DNA of 64,000 bases from CAKZNE01 sp040222435. GTDB taxonomy: Bacteria > Bacteroidota > Bacteroidia > Flavobacteriales > Schleiferiaceae. Made by a program: the position numbers and the translations under genes. Position 1 is the stretch's first letter; every line of letters starts with the position of its first letter. The notes beneath the pieces were generated by a model. It was not told the origin of the DNA. It was given only the letters and a program-made list of their open reading frames with translations, and did no database searches. Below, in pieces: positions 1 through 8,406 of this stretch. The stretch lies in NCBI GenBank assembly GCA_965212245.1, contig OZ243107.1, positions 1,860,001 through 1,924,000 on the forward strand. Reading direction: 5' to 3'.

Positions 1-1519
1 TTTTGCCCACAGTTTGAACCCGGGCAGAGCCATCTTTATGTGTTACGTTGATTAAGGCTTCCAAAAATTCTTTGCGTGTCCGGTCTGTAAGGATCATATA
101 GGGGCTGGAGTAGCCTTTTTCAAAATAAAGATGAACCTTTTCTTCTTGCACAGCCGGAGCAAAAGGTCTGAAATCTTCTCTGAATTTAATGTGGCGGTTG
201 ATGTGATTCTGCAAACCTTCTATACCGGGATGAGCCAGTATGCTCCTTCGCCCCAGGGCTCGTGGTCCGAATTCGGAACCTTCATAAAACCATGCCATCA
301 CTTTACCTTCCACTAACTTTTGGGCACATATACGGAGCAGTTCATCTTCTGTATCAAAACGGGTAAAAGATAAACGGGTATTTGCCATATCCTGTACAAG
401 CATGTTCTCAATATGGTCCTGACCGTACACTTTTCCAAAGCAGGTGCTTCCGTTGTGTTTTACTTTCGGTTTTTTCAGGTACTCCAGCCAGCCATAAAAG
501 GCACAGCCCAGGGCCAAACCATTATCTCCCGCTGCAGGCTCAAAGTATAGATTGGTATGCCCCAGTTTATCAGATAATTTAGAGTTAGCCACCGCATTTA
601 AGGCCACCCCTCCGCTATAACACAGCTTACCCGGAGGATGGGTTTTAAACCTTTCATCTATACATTGCAATACAGCATACTCTACTTGCTCCTGTGCCCA
701 TTTTGCTACATTGGCGTAATAGTCAAAGTTTTGTATAAAATGGTCGTAACCACCGGATGGTTGATTGAGGTGCTTATTCCAATCTTCATCAATAAAAAGC
801 CGGCCTTTTTTAAAACAGAAAGCCTGATGATTGTATACGCCTGATTTCCCGAAAGGAGCTAATCCCATCAGTTTACCCACATCATCCATATTATTAAACA
901 CATAGTGACTTACAGCAGCGTAAAAACCTCCTATAGAATGCCGGGTTGTAGGCAAACTTATCTTCTGATCTGACTGTAAACCAGACATTGGACTGAAATC
1001 TTTTTGTAAGGTTCTGAGCTTCTGGCCATCATAATAATAGAAGCTGTCCTTTTCACAGATCATCTCCCGGGCAGCGCTAAAGTTACCCATCAGCATACCT
1101 GGTACATCCGGGTGTAAAGTTTGGTATTGTGAAAAGGGACTCCCGCAACCATCAATGATCATAATGTAGCATTCATCAAATGGGCAGGTACCTATGGCGC
1201 TGTACGCATGAGCCAGGTGGTGTGATATATTTACTATAGGCGGGTGCTGTGGGGAGGTGAATAAACGTTTGCCCTGGTGGTATTCCCGTTCGGGAATATC
1301 AAAATTGGCGGTCTGCACTACCAGGTCTACGTCTTCAAGACGAATGCCTTCTGCATCCAGACAATACTGTATGCTTTGGTTGTCATTTCCGCCATCGTGT
1401 TTAACCCGGGTCAGGCGTTCTTTTTCAATGCCAACGCAAATCTTTCCGTCTTTGAGTAAAACTGAAGAAGCATTATGGGATAAGCCGGTTCCCAGAACAT
1501 AAACGGGCTTTTTTAACAT
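1..1519 (-). CDS. Carbamoyltransferase, NodU/CmcH family (3' end cut by window)
   Basis: The protein starts at the ATG at 1519 (MLKKPVYVLGTGLSHNAS) and runs off the left edge without a stop. The N-terminal Kae1-like half has the metal-binding HHLAHAYSA stretch near residue 93. The C-terminal half shows GPRALGRRSI and FRPFAPAV, both signatures of NodU/CmcH/TobZ carbamoyltransferases, which transfer a carbamoyl group from carbamoyl phosphate to a hydroxyl of a sugar or antibiotic through a carbamoyl-adenylate. The acceptor cannot be deduced. A 48-codon ORF lies 31 bp upstream on the same strand. The family is certain; whether the substrate is a surface polysaccharide or a secondary metabolite is not. 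Confidence 0.92.
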   Translation of the reverse strand, partial: MLKKPVYVLGTGLSHNASSVLLKDGKICVGIEKERLTRVKHDGGNDNQSIQYCLDAEGIRLEDVDLVVQTANFDIPEREYHQGKRLFTSPQHPPIVNISHHLAHAYSAIGTCPFDECYIMIIDGCGSPFSQYQTLHPDVPGMLMGNFSAAREMICEKDSFYYYDGQKLRTLQKDFSPMSGLQSDQKISLPTTRHSIGGFYAAVSHYVFNNMDDVGKLMGLAPFGKSGVYNHQAFCFKKGRLFIDEDWNKHLNQPSGGYDHFIQNFDYYANVAKWAQEQVEYAVLQCIDERFKTHPPGKLCYSGGVALNAVANSKLSDKLGHTNLYFEPAAGDNGLALGCAFYGWLEYLKKPKVKHNGSTCFGKVYGQDHIENMLVQDMANTRLSFTRFDTEDELLRICAQKLVEGKVMAWFYEGSEFGPRALGRRSILAHPGIEGLQNHINRHIKFREDFRPFAPAVQEEKVHLYFEKGYSSPYMILTDRTRKEFLEALINVTHKDGSARVQTVGK

Positions 1520-1550
1520 ACGAAAAACCTTGGGGTAAGAAGTAAAGAGT

Positions 1551-1697
1551 CTATGTTTCTGTAGCTTTAACCAAAGCATTCAGGATTTTACGATTGTGAT
1601 CCAGGAGATCGTCCGTTTCTTCCAGCAGTTTGCAATTCCTGCTCTGAAGCCAGTTAAGCTTTTGATCTATGTCAGAGTGTTCCGGTTTTTGTTTCAT
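1551..1697 (-). CDS. Small coiled-coil-like protein, 48 aa
   Basis: This short open frame (MKQKPEHSDIDQKLNWLQ..., ending KATET) has an ATG start and TAG stop. It ends 31 bp before the carbamoyltransferase start on the same strand, so it is probably the first gene of that operon. It is charged and predicted helical, with leucines at heptad-like spacing (LNWLQ, LLEE, LLDH, ILNAL), and has no Cys pair, signal peptide or membrane segment. I recognise no family. Codon use is ordinary for the neighbourhood and the frame spans the whole gap between promoter region and enzyme, which supports it being real; a chance ORF of this length remains possible. Confidence 0.5.
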   Translation of the reverse strand: MKQKPEHSDIDQKLNWLQSRNCKLLEETDDLLDHNRKILNALVKATET

Positions 1698-2124
1698 AAG
1701 TGTTTTAGATGTACTTATATAACAAGATTAAAATTAAGCTTTTGATCAGGTTGAGGTTAAAGAAGTTATTAACAGGAGCTTAATATTGATTGAGTGGAGG
1801 GGAATTATGTTTGAAATGATTTAAGATAAATTTCAGAGAATAAGTGGCCTTGGTCCAGGGACATTGAAAATAGACCTGAGCGTAATTTTCTTTGTCATTT
1901 AGGCTGAGAGTGCGGGGGAGCCCTTTAAATTTTTGAGAAGGGGTGGGTGCTACGAAATCCGAAGCTTAAGTATTAACAGTCATCCCAGGTGCCGTTTCGT
2001 AGCAGAGGGGTGATTTTTGTTGAAAGTAGAATGAAGCACCTGGTATGGGTTTAAGAAGTGTAAATTAATGTAAAAAGGAGTGTAAAACTCAATAAGTAGC
2101 GGGATTATCAAATAGATTTGTATA
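1698..2124. other. Divergent intergenic region
   Basis: This stretch lies between two divergent units and contains no convincing gene. It holds a 10-bp inverted repeat (see 1948-2004) and, just before the ATG at 2125, a TAGATTTG match (2113-2120) to the Bacteroidota -7 element. No well-spaced -33 TTTG goes with that element, so it is not called as a promoter. Confidence 0.4.
1948..2004. repeat. Inverted repeat upstream of the wHTH regulator
   Basis: TGCTACGAAA (1948-1957) pairs perfectly with TTTCGTAGCA (1995-2004) across a 37-nt loop. It sits 120 bp before the regulator gene at 2125. It could be a regulator site or a degenerate mobile repeat; no T-run follows either arm, so it is unlikely to be a terminator. 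Confidence 0.4.
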
Positions 2125-3033
2125 ATGATCCGCAGAATTTTTATTCCTGGACTTTTCATTTTCACCGCTTTGTTTTTGTCGGGGCAAGTGGCTTCAGCTC
2201 AAAAAATTGCGGATGAGCAATACATTGAAGTTTCATTGCGGATGATCGGGCACCAAATTTTACTGACTTCAGGAGACAGTACCTCACTGGTACTGCCCGT
2301 TGAAAAAGAGGAAGAGCGCTATCGCCTTAGCTTTGGCTCAGAGTTCCGGTTTGTACCCGAAGAATTGGTGGCCATAGTGGGCGGTGTGGTAGAAGAAACG
2401 GGAATTGCCGGGGGCTATTTAGTAGAAGTGGAAGAATGTGGAACAAATAGAGTGGTATACAGCTATAAAATCGGGAATCTGGCTAAGTCTGATCTGGTGC
2501 CATGTAAAGGGCGCCTGCAACCTGAAAATTGTTACACCCTTTTATTTACCATTTTGGAAGCCGGTAACATACAGGAAGTTTTGGCGAAGGATCAACGTGA
2601 ATCTTCTCAAAGTCTGTCAGGGGATACCACGCCCATAAATTACACAACCGTGCTCTTTATTCTGGCTGGTCTTTTAGTCTTAACAGGGGTGTGGTCATAT
2701 ATCAGAAAGAGACATGTTAATGACGCAGATCCCGATACTATTGTGTTAGGAGCTTACCATTTTGACCCCAAAAACATGCGGCTTTTACACAAAGGTGAAC
2801 GTATTGAGCTTACCAGCAAAGAATCAGAGTTGCTCTTGTTACTCCATAAATATGCGAATGAAACACTGGAGCGGGAACGTATTCTGAATTCTGTTTGGGG
2901 AGATGAGGGTGATTACGTTGGACGTACATTAGACGTTTTTATTTCTAAACTACGAAAGAAGCTGGAAGAAGATCCCCGTCTTAAAATAGCGAACATCAGG
3001 GGAGTGGGGTATAAGTTTATTGTGAACGGGTAG
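2125..3033 (+). CDS. Membrane-anchored winged-helix transcriptional regulator (ToxR-like layout)
   Basis: The 302-aa protein has an N-terminal signal peptide or anchor (residues 1-26, ending ASAQ), a roughly 140-residue extracytoplasmic region with Cys104, Cys127 and Cys136, a transmembrane helix near 172-191, and a cytoplasmic C-terminal OmpR/PhoB-type winged helix (about 205-302) with LTSKESELLLLL, the recognition-helix segment GRTLDVFISKLRKKL and the closing IRGVGYKF. There is no receiver domain. It therefore resembles one-component membrane sensors that bind DNA directly from the membrane. The signal is unknown. The gene stands alone, and the helicase downstream has its own candidate promoter. 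Confidence 0.85.
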   Translation: MIRRIFIPGLFIFTALFLSGQVASAQKIADEQYIEVSLRMIGHQILLTSGDSTSLVLPVEKEEERYRLSFGSEFRFVPEELVAIVGGVVEETGIAGGYLVEVEECGTNRVVYSYKIGNLAKSDLVPCKGRLQPENCYTLLFTILEAGNIQEVLAKDQRESSQSLSGDTTPINYTTVLFILAGLLVLTGVWSYIRKRHVNDADPDTIVLGAYHFDPKNMRLLHKGERIELTSKESELLLLLHKYANETLERERILNSVWGDEGDYVGRTLDVFISKLRKKLEEDPRLKIANIRGVGYKFIVNG

Positions 3034-3117
3034 ATGTTGCTTGCGGGTTAAAAAGGGAAATTATGATCCAATACATATTCTCAAAGTAGTTTGCCCTTCC
3101 TGCGGTGTACAAAGAGC

Positions 3118-3125
3118 TACCTTTG
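3118..3125 (+). promoter_or_regulatory. Bacteroidota -7 promoter element (TACCTTTG)
   Basis: TACCTTTG matches the Bacteroidota -7 consensus TAnnTTTG and ends 4 bp before the ATG at 3130, so the transcript would be almost leaderless. The nearest upstream TTTG (3090-3093) is 24 bp away, slightly longer than the usual 19-21. It also argues for the ATG at 3130 rather than the in-frame TTG at 3091. Confidence 0.45.
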
Positions 3126-3129
3126 CAGC

Positions 3130-4440
3130 ATGTCTGAATCTATTAAAAGCCAGGAGGCTATATTGTCCAAGCTCGGGATAGAGCAATTGAACTCTATGCA
3201 AACAGCTGCTCAGCAGGCCATAGGTTCCTCCAATGAAGTGGTTTTACTCTCACCTACCGGAACCGGTAAAACACTGGCTTTTCTCCTGCCTCTTATTGAT
3301 GAATTAGATAAAAACTGCGAAGAGATCCAGGTTGCGATTATTGTTCCTTCCCGTGAACTGGCTATCCAGATTGAACAGGTGATGCGTGAGATGGGAACCG
3401 GTTTTAAGGTAAATGCCGTATACGGGGGCCGTTCCGGTTCTAAAGACAGGGTTGAAATAAAACACCGGCCGGCCGTATTAATAGGTACACCCGGAAGGGT
3501 AGCCGACCACTTGAGAAGGGAAGCCTTCCGGACAGAATACATTCAAACCCTGGTGCTTGATGAATTCGATAAATCGCTGGAAGTAGGTTTTGAAAATGAA
3601 ATGAGGGATATCCTGAACTTTCTTCCCCGGGTAAATAAAAAGATCCTGACCTCTGCCACACAAGGGCTGGAAATACCGGGCTTTGTGCGTTTGAAAGATC
3701 CAGCTACGCTTGACTTTCTGAGTGATAAAATAAGCCAGCTGCAAATTAAGAAGGTGGTTTCTCCAACTAAAGATAAACTGGATACACTGGTGGACCTGAT
3801 TGCTTATAGGGGTAATCAGAACGGGATCATCTTTTGTAATTTTAAAGACTCCATACAACGGGTAAGCGACTTTTTATCACATAAGCGTATTTCACACGGC
3901 ACCTTCTTTGGTGGCATGGAACAGGCGGAAAGAGAAAGAGCTCTGATCAAATTCAGAAATGGAACCCACCAAATATTATTGGCTACCGATCTGGCGGCAC
4001 GTGGCATTGATGTGCCCGAGATTGGATTTATAGTTCATTATCATCTTCCGGTCAGAAGTGAAGAGTTTACCCATCGAAACGGACGTACGGCTCGCATGCA
4101 TAGTGATGGAGTGGCCTACGTTCTGCAATATGAAAAAGAAAACACACCGGAATTTATAGGAAAGTTGCCGGTAGAAAAACTTGAAAAGTCTAAACTTTCC
4201 AAACGATCAGAATGGAGTACTTTATTTATTTCCGGAGGCCGCAAGGATAAAATCTCGAAAGGAGATGTGGCGGGCTTGTTTTTTAAACAAGGAAAGCTTG
4301 GTGAAGATGAGCTGGGGGTAATTGAACTGAAGAATGACTGCGCTTTTGTAGCGGTTAAATCGGCAACAGTTGAGCAACTTCTGCCCCGTGTAAACAATGT
4401 GAAATTAAAAAAGAAAAAAGTACGGGTAACCCTTATTTAA
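3130..4440 (+). CDS. DEAD-box ATP-dependent RNA helicase with DbpA-like C-terminal domain
   Basis: From the ATG at 3130 (MSESIKSQEA) the protein is 436 aa. All superfamily 2 motifs are visible: Walker A SPTGTGKT, PSRELA, GTPGR, motif II as DEFD instead of DEAD, SAT, IIFCNF, ATDLAARGID and HRNGRTAR. The last 70 residues (GDVAGLFFKQ to the end) match the RNA-binding domain of DbpA-type helicases, which in E. coli targets 23S rRNA helix 92 during 50S assembly. A role in ribosome assembly or RNA remodelling is inferred from that. Length is normal for the family. The gene converges on a short minus-strand ORF and the S9-like hydrolase. Confidence 0.93.
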   Translation: MSESIKSQEAILSKLGIEQLNSMQTAAQQAIGSSNEVVLLSPTGTGKTLAFLLPLIDELDKNCEEIQVAIIVPSRELAIQIEQVMREMGTGFKVNAVYGGRSGSKDRVEIKHRPAVLIGTPGRVADHLRREAFRTEYIQTLVLDEFDKSLEVGFENEMRDILNFLPRVNKKILTSATQGLEIPGFVRLKDPATLDFLSDKISQLQIKKVVSPTKDKLDTLVDLIAYRGNQNGIIFCNFKDSIQRVSDFLSHKRISHGTFFGGMEQAERERALIKFRNGTHQILLATDLAARGIDVPEIGFIVHYHLPVRSEEFTHRNGRTARMHSDGVAYVLQYEKENTPEFIGKLPVEKLEKSKLSKRSEWSTLFISGGRKDKISKGDVAGLFFKQGKLGEDELGVIELKNDCAFVAVKSATVEQLLPRVNNVKLKKKKVRVTLI

Positions 4441-4483
4441 GGGTGCCAGCCGGCCTTTATTCTGAGGGGTATTACCGTAAAAT

Positions 4484-4621
4484 TTATTCCTCAGGAAGCA
4501 TTTCATAGAAGTGAATGAATGCACGTATTCTTTTTCGAATTACTTCAACCCGCGCATCGGCTGCTAATAAGTTAGTGACTATAAGCTGGAGCAGCAGGAT
4601 CAGGAAATTCTTCCTGGCCAT
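4484..4621 (-). CDS. Possible 45-aa membrane peptide (doubtful)
   Basis: An in-frame ATG at 4621 gives a peptide with one hydrophobic segment (NFLILLLQLIVTNLLAA) and a basic tail. It begins 8 bp after the hydrolase stop on the same strand, a spacing compatible with translational coupling, and fills the gap before the convergent helicase. I recognise no homologue. It may be a chance frame. Confidence 0.25.
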   Translation of the reverse strand: MARKNFLILLLQLIVTNLLAADARVEVIRKRIRAFIHFYEMLPEE

Positions 4622-4628
4622 TGAATTT

Positions 4629-5594
4629 TCATTTCCCATGATATTCCATGTTGGGTAAAGGTTCACTATTCTTCAGGTAGCGGTTAAACCAACTGATGAC
4701 ATCCGCATCGGCTTCCTCTTTAAATTCGCTGATACCGTGGTCTCCTCCTTCAAATATCTTTAAACGGTAGGGTACCCGGTGCTTTTCAAATTCCAATGCC
4801 AGTTTAAGCGAGTTTGATGATTCCACCCTCCAGTCTGCATTACCATGAAGTAAAAGTATGGGCACATCCTTCGGAAATTGATCTGCCCAATAAATAGCTG
4901 AACGCTTTTTCAGCTCTTCCTCTTTCCGGGTGTCATAATTGGGTATTAACTGGGCATACACCATTTTTTCCATTTCAGGGCGCTTGATTTCCGTTAAGTC
5001 AGACCGGCCACCCCCAACTACAGCCGCTTTTATCTTATTGGTTTTAGTGAGGGCGATGTATGTCATCATTCCGCCTCTGCTCCACCCATACATGCCTATT
5101 TTACTGGTGTCCGCTCCTTCTATTTCCTGTAGAAGCTCAGTGAGTATGAGCACATCATTTACATCTTTGCCACCAAACTCCTCCTGTCCTTCACTACCCC
5201 CGTTTCCACGGTACTGGCTGGCTATCACTATATATCCTTCCCGGGCTATTCTCCCAAGGGTGAGCGCTCCATGGAAAGCCTTCAGAGAGCCGAACTCCCG
5301 GTTTCCACCGCGGTTATAAATAATACACGGATAGCTACCCTCCCCCTTAGGCTTTACCATTAACCCTCTTATTTTTAAGCCATCGCTCAGGTACTCTATT
5401 CCATATACTTCAATACTATCCAAATACTTAAACTCATCTTTCCACTGCTTTTGGCCTTCCTGGTTCTCTACCAGTTTTGGGTAAAAAGGAAACTTAGACC
5501 AATCGGAAATTAACTTTTTGTTGACCAGTAAATCGGATTGCGCCTGACCCATGGAGAAAAAGAGAAGCGCAAGGAGGAGTGTTGGATATTTCAT
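4629..5594 (-). CDS. Secreted S9-like alpha/beta hydrolase (dipeptidyl peptidase/esterase type)
   Basis: The 321-aa protein has a signal peptide (residues 1-18, ending GQAQ). The alpha/beta hydrolase fold carries the nucleophile motif GWSRGG, an acid in GNADWRV and a C-terminal GGDHGIS histidine, the triad order of prolyl-oligopeptidase family S9. Only the catalytic domain is present; the beta-propeller of true S9 peptidases is missing, so it is a single-domain exported hydrolase that could be a peptidase or an esterase. It is read alone. Confidence 0.82.
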   Translation of the reverse strand: MKYPTLLLALLFFSMGQAQSDLLVNKKLISDWSKFPFYPKLVENQEGQKQWKDEFKYLDSIEVYGIEYLSDGLKIRGLMVKPKGEGSYPCIIYNRGGNREFGSLKAFHGALTLGRIAREGYIVIASQYRGNGGSEGQEEFGGKDVNDVLILTELLQEIEGADTSKIGMYGWSRGGMMTYIALTKTNKIKAAVVGGGRSDLTEIKRPEMEKMVYAQLIPNYDTRKEEELKKRSAIYWADQFPKDVPILLLHGNADWRVESSNSLKLALEFEKHRVPYRLKIFEGGDHGISEFKEEADADVISWFNRYLKNSEPLPNMEYHGK

Positions 5595-5684
5595 GTTGGT
5601 AATGAGGGGAAAATGGTTAGGGGAACCAATATAATGTTTCTGACACTTTATCCCGGTTTTGCTGACTGTAGTGTTTTGTACTTT

Positions 5685-6152
5685 TCAGTCCCATATCACC
5701 GGGCGATTGATTTTCATTGCTCTTAAGTACGAAAGGAATTGTCCTGCGTGAACAGATTCATGATATCCAATCCGTAATAAATATTTCCCAAGGATCTTCT
5801 TGTTTCCATTTCCGGGGTGAATAATTTCGGTTTCGTTCAATTCCGTATCCGAAAATTGCCGGACACTTTCTAAAAAGGTATTTGTATAGGGTTCAGCAAA
5901 TTCAAGTTCGTCAGCAATGCTAATGAATGGTCGATTTTTCCAAGGCGTTTGATAATTTGCCATACTCCCATTATTGATTATAATATTCCAGCCATAATCG
6001 GCTTCCAAAACATGCCCAACCATTCCTATGGCAGTCATTGCTTTTTCGTCAGGTTTCCAATTATAATAGCTCTCAGGAAGGCTATTCCAAAGTTGTATGC
6101 TTCTTCTCCTTATCTCTGTGAAATTTAAAATTATGAGTTCAGATTGAGTCAT
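5685..6152 (-). CDS. DinB-family protein (DinB_2)
   Basis: The 155-aa protein is a four-helix-bundle member of the DinB/YfiT superfamily. The metal-binding histidines appear as GHVLEAD near residue 47 and HESVHAGQFL near 130, the standard HxxxH pattern. Such proteins are metal-dependent and many act as thiol-dependent S-transferases; the substrate here cannot be told. It is 56 bp downstream of the 6209-6847 gene on the same strand and is AT-rich like the cassette genes to its right. DinB genes are common passengers of mobile DNA, so it may mark the left edge of the accessory region. Confidence 0.8.
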   Translation of the reverse strand: MTQSELIILNFTEIRRRSIQLWNSLPESYYNWKPDEKAMTAIGMVGHVLEADYGWNIIINNGSMANYQTPWKNRPFISIADELEFAEPYTNTFLESVRQFSDTELNETEIIHPGNGNKKILGKYLLRIGYHESVHAGQFLSYLRAMKINRPVIWD

Positions 6153-6208
6153 TTTCTTTGTTTTCGAGAATGTCGTTTTACATTACAGGTAATTGTTGTG
6201 CACAGTTT

Positions 6209-6847
6209 TTATTTATTAAAGAATTCATAGTCCTCTTGGAACAACTCATCCAGTTCAGGTCTTTGTAATATTAGTTCTCGCAAATTCATTCGGGCTGTCA
6301 AATTCAAAATTCTTTTTTTTAAAGAGTCGTGTTCACATGTGTTCTTCGTTTTTGTTAACCTGATTAAGTCATCGATGATTTCCATAAATTCAAGAAGATG
6401 TCCTGATTTGACCTCTCTTGTAAAACCACATAATTCTGATTGGTGGCCCCAGAATTGAGTGCTTAGAAAATAACTTGTCCCATCCTTGATTCCATAATTC
6501 ACTGGCCGGTATTCTACATGAAAGAGTGCGACAATGAACAAATCATGAATGTCATGAGCGAAAGTCGAATCTAGTTCAGTTTCAAATTCCTTGTTTGAGT
6601 TAGTATCTATCAGGTTGTATTTGAGATAGAAGGTGTTATTCTCCAATTGAAGAGTTAAACATTCATCATATCCAATTAGTGAATGATCCTTGAATATTTG
6701 TAGTATAGCTTGGCCTGACGCACATTTGTCAAATTGCTTTTTCAAAGGATGGACTAAGGTCTCAGTGTAAATGTCTGGACATGGCTCGAAGTTGTTCTGC
6801 CCATATATGTTGGTTGTCACTATTATGAATAGGAGGGTGTACTTCAT
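6209..6847 (-). CDS. Hypothetical secreted protein, 212 aa
   Basis: The best start is the ATG at 6847 (MKYTLLFIIVTTNIYGQ), which gives a signal peptide of about 17 residues. A frame extension to 6991 would read through the attC-like hairpin and is not credible. The mature part is acidic with Cys at CPDIY, CASGQ, CLTL, CGFT and CEHD. I do not recognise a family. It is the gene next to the left attC-like element and may be an old cassette or host DNA flanking the array. Confidence 0.6.
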   Translation of the reverse strand: MKYTLLFIIVTTNIYGQNNFEPCPDIYTETLVHPLKKQFDKCASGQAILQIFKDHSLIGYDECLTLQLENNTFYLKYNLIDTNSNKEFETELDSTFAHDIHDLFIVALFHVEYRPVNYGIKDGTSYFLSTQFWGHQSELCGFTREVKSGHLLEFMEIIDDLIRLTKTKNTCEHDSLKKRILNLTARMNLRELILQRPELDELFQEDYEFFNK

Positions 6848-6888
6848 AATGTTCGTTAAGATACATCGTTTACACAAGTTATAGATTA

Positions 6889-7008
6889 GGGTTTGCATAT
6901 GGCTTGTGGCGGTTTCGAAGCACTTTCCTGTCCACCGAAACCAAAGCTGGTTAAGAAGCGAAAGCCTTGCTGGCAGCCGCTCACCAGCCATAAGCTATAT
7001 GCGTTGTT
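6889..7008 (-). repeat. attC-like site 3 (left, degenerate)
   Basis: This 120-bp element is nearly identical (close to 90%) to the hairpin at 9759-9868, including the same arms: GCATATGGCTTGTGGCGG at 6896-6913 opposite a TAAGCTATATGC end at 6991-7002. Read on the minus strand, its right-hand core box (GTTGGGC in the other copies) is replaced by CTAATC straight after GCAAACC, so the downstream recombination core is lost. Its other end abuts the XRE-gene remnant. I read it as an inactivated cassette-end site. Confidence 0.65.
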
Positions 7009-7060
7009 GGAGATTTCGAAAGCTCTTGATGTTCCATTAAGAAAATTAGTTGATTTTTAA
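7004..7060 (+). pseudogene. 3' remnant of an XRE-family regulator gene
   Basis: The plus strand here encodes LLEISKALDVPLRKLVDF followed by a stop. This aligns residue for residue with the C-terminus of the intact XRE protein at 8895-9110 (LLEISKALGVALDKLVKF, stop). Nothing upstream continues the gene: homology begins at the GTTGTTGGAG edge of the attC-like element. The stop overlaps the stop of the convergent SIR2-like gene. The joint suggests that a recombination event cut an XRE gene at a core-like GTT. Confidence 0.75.
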
Positions 7061-8109
7061 TTTCCATCTTTCTCTTTTTTGGATTGTTCCTCGGCTTCTA
7101 TCAGAGGCGCATGCCAATTCCAAAGCTCCTCCATCGTCTTAATGTTATTCGGTACTGGATTCGATTCGCTGAAAGCCTCTGCTGGAGACATGGGCATTAT
7201 ATGTTGAAAATAAGATTCACTTGTTCTTCTGGGATTGCGAGCAAGTGATGAATCAAAATAATCCGAGGCATAATCGTAGTGATGCGAATGGATGAATTTA
7301 TCCCATCTCTCCACAACAGTATCTTCATCTTGTATATCGATTATTTCAAATTGCTCCATATTTCGGGCGTCCTTACCGCCATACGCTTCATCCAATAGAT
7401 TGACTGCTTCGACATCCGTATCGGGAGCTCCATACCCAAAGACTGTTACCAATTTCGTTGAATCCTCTTTCAGCCAATATTTCAACCTTTCCCATTCCAT
7501 TGAAATGAATTCATCATCTGTGTAGTTCTTTATTTTGACAGGGTATAAGAGTTTTGTCGGTTCAAAATAACCTCCATCCTTTCTCATATACATTCCCGCT
7601 GGTCCGCTCCTTTTATCCTCAGAACTGTATCCGAGAGAAACGCTTCCATGAAGAAAGGACATCAAAGGCAAGTCTTTAGTGAAATTACTGTTTCGGTTAA
7701 ATGCTTGAAAAAGAAAAGGATCCCAATTGAATGTTGCAATCAAATCTCGCGGACGAAGTGATAATACCAAGTGGTCGTAAATAGTCGGCACACTTGGTAG
7801 TTTCATGTCTTTGAAGTATGACCGAACTCTTCTTTCGATTTCCTTTATTTCTTCTGATTCCAGATTGTTATTATGGAGGTTACTGTAGAGAAGTTCAAAA
7901 TTGGTCGCTTTCAAATTTTCGGGTACTTCGTCTACAATGTCTTGCAGACCGACAACCTCAATAAAGTTGTCCATAGAAGGTAGTTTTTTCTCATTTAATT
8001 CTGGATTACGAATTGTAGATGCTATGCTTGCACCTGCACCAAGGATAACGACATGTCCACCGCCTCCATAAACGGTTTTAATTCTATCCTCTTTGGTCAA
8101 GCCTGTCAT
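7057..8109 (-). CDS. SIR2-like domain protein (putative NAD-consuming defence effector)
   Basis: The 350-aa protein has a Rossmann-type start with GAGAS at residues 24-28 (VVILGAGASIA), ATFNWDPF with Asn128 and Asp130, HGS with His154, and a late VFGYGAPDTD segment. These are the NAD-binding and catalytic positions of SIR2-like proteins, which in several anti-phage systems hydrolyse NAD+. There is no membrane segment, and the C-terminal 100 residues match nothing I know. It follows the 89-aa gene by 19 bp in what looks like one cassette. A deacetylase is less likely because the zinc Cys cluster of sirtuins is absent. Confidence 0.8.
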   Translation of the reverse strand: MTGLTKEDRIKTVYGGGGHVVILGAGASIASTIRNPELNEKKLPSMDNFIEVVGLQDIVDEVPENLKATNFELLYSNLHNNNLESEEIKEIERRVRSYFKDMKLPSVPTIYDHLVLSLRPRDLIATFNWDPFLFQAFNRNSNFTKDLPLMSFLHGSVSLGYSSEDKRSGPAGMYMRKDGGYFEPTKLLYPVKIKNYTDDEFISMEWERLKYWLKEDSTKLVTVFGYGAPDTDVEAVNLLDEAYGGKDARNMEQFEIIDIQDEDTVVERWDKFIHSHHYDYASDYFDSSLARNPRRTSESYFQHIMPMSPAEAFSESNPVPNNIKTMEELWNWHAPLIEAEEQSKKEKDGN

Positions 8110-8128
8110 ATTTCTGATTGTACTGAAC

Positions 8129-8398
8129 TTATCTGTTTATCCACCAATCCCAAACTTCTGATGCAAGTTCTTTAGATTCCTCTGAATTAATTGATAAACC
8201 GTAATAAGTTATTAGTTCACTATGAATTACTCTTTCCAACTTTTCTATTCCTGATTGTTGCCCGAGGTGGCTCAAAAGTTTGTGGTTCAGAGCATCGAAT
8301 TCGTCAGGTGGACATCCCGGAATCAAGTTCCATGAGTTAATAATCTTCCTTAACTCTTTTTCCTGAAATTGAAATTCTCTTTTTAATTCTTTGCTCAT
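8129..8398 (-). CDS. Small acidic protein, 89 aa, DUF1871/YugE-like
   Basis: The sequence has W-LIPGCPPDEFDALNH followed by a helical region and a closing VWDWW, a pattern like small DUF1871 (YugE)-type proteins; this match is from memory of the pattern and is moderate. It has no signal or membrane segment. It starts 8 bp inside the attC-like site at 8407-8602 and ends 19 bp before the SIR2-like gene, so the two form a two-gene cassette. A partner, inhibitor or immunity role for the SIR2 protein is plausible but inferred. Confidence 0.6.
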   Translation of the reverse strand: MSKELKREFQFQEKELRKIINSWNLIPGCPPDEFDALNHKLLSHLGQQSGIEKLERVIHSELITYYGLSINSEESKELASEVWDWWINR

Positions 8399-8406
8399 TT
8401 CTAATT

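Noticed and set aside
6153..6208. Fourth, very short attC-like site between 6209 and DinB
   Set aside because: Only a GCACAAC-like core and an ATTAC-CT-GTAAT stem are present in 56 bp; too weak to call.
6848..6991. N-terminal extension of the 6209 protein through the attC-like hairpin
   Set aside because: It would translate the repeat; the ATG at 6847 gives a proper signal peptide.
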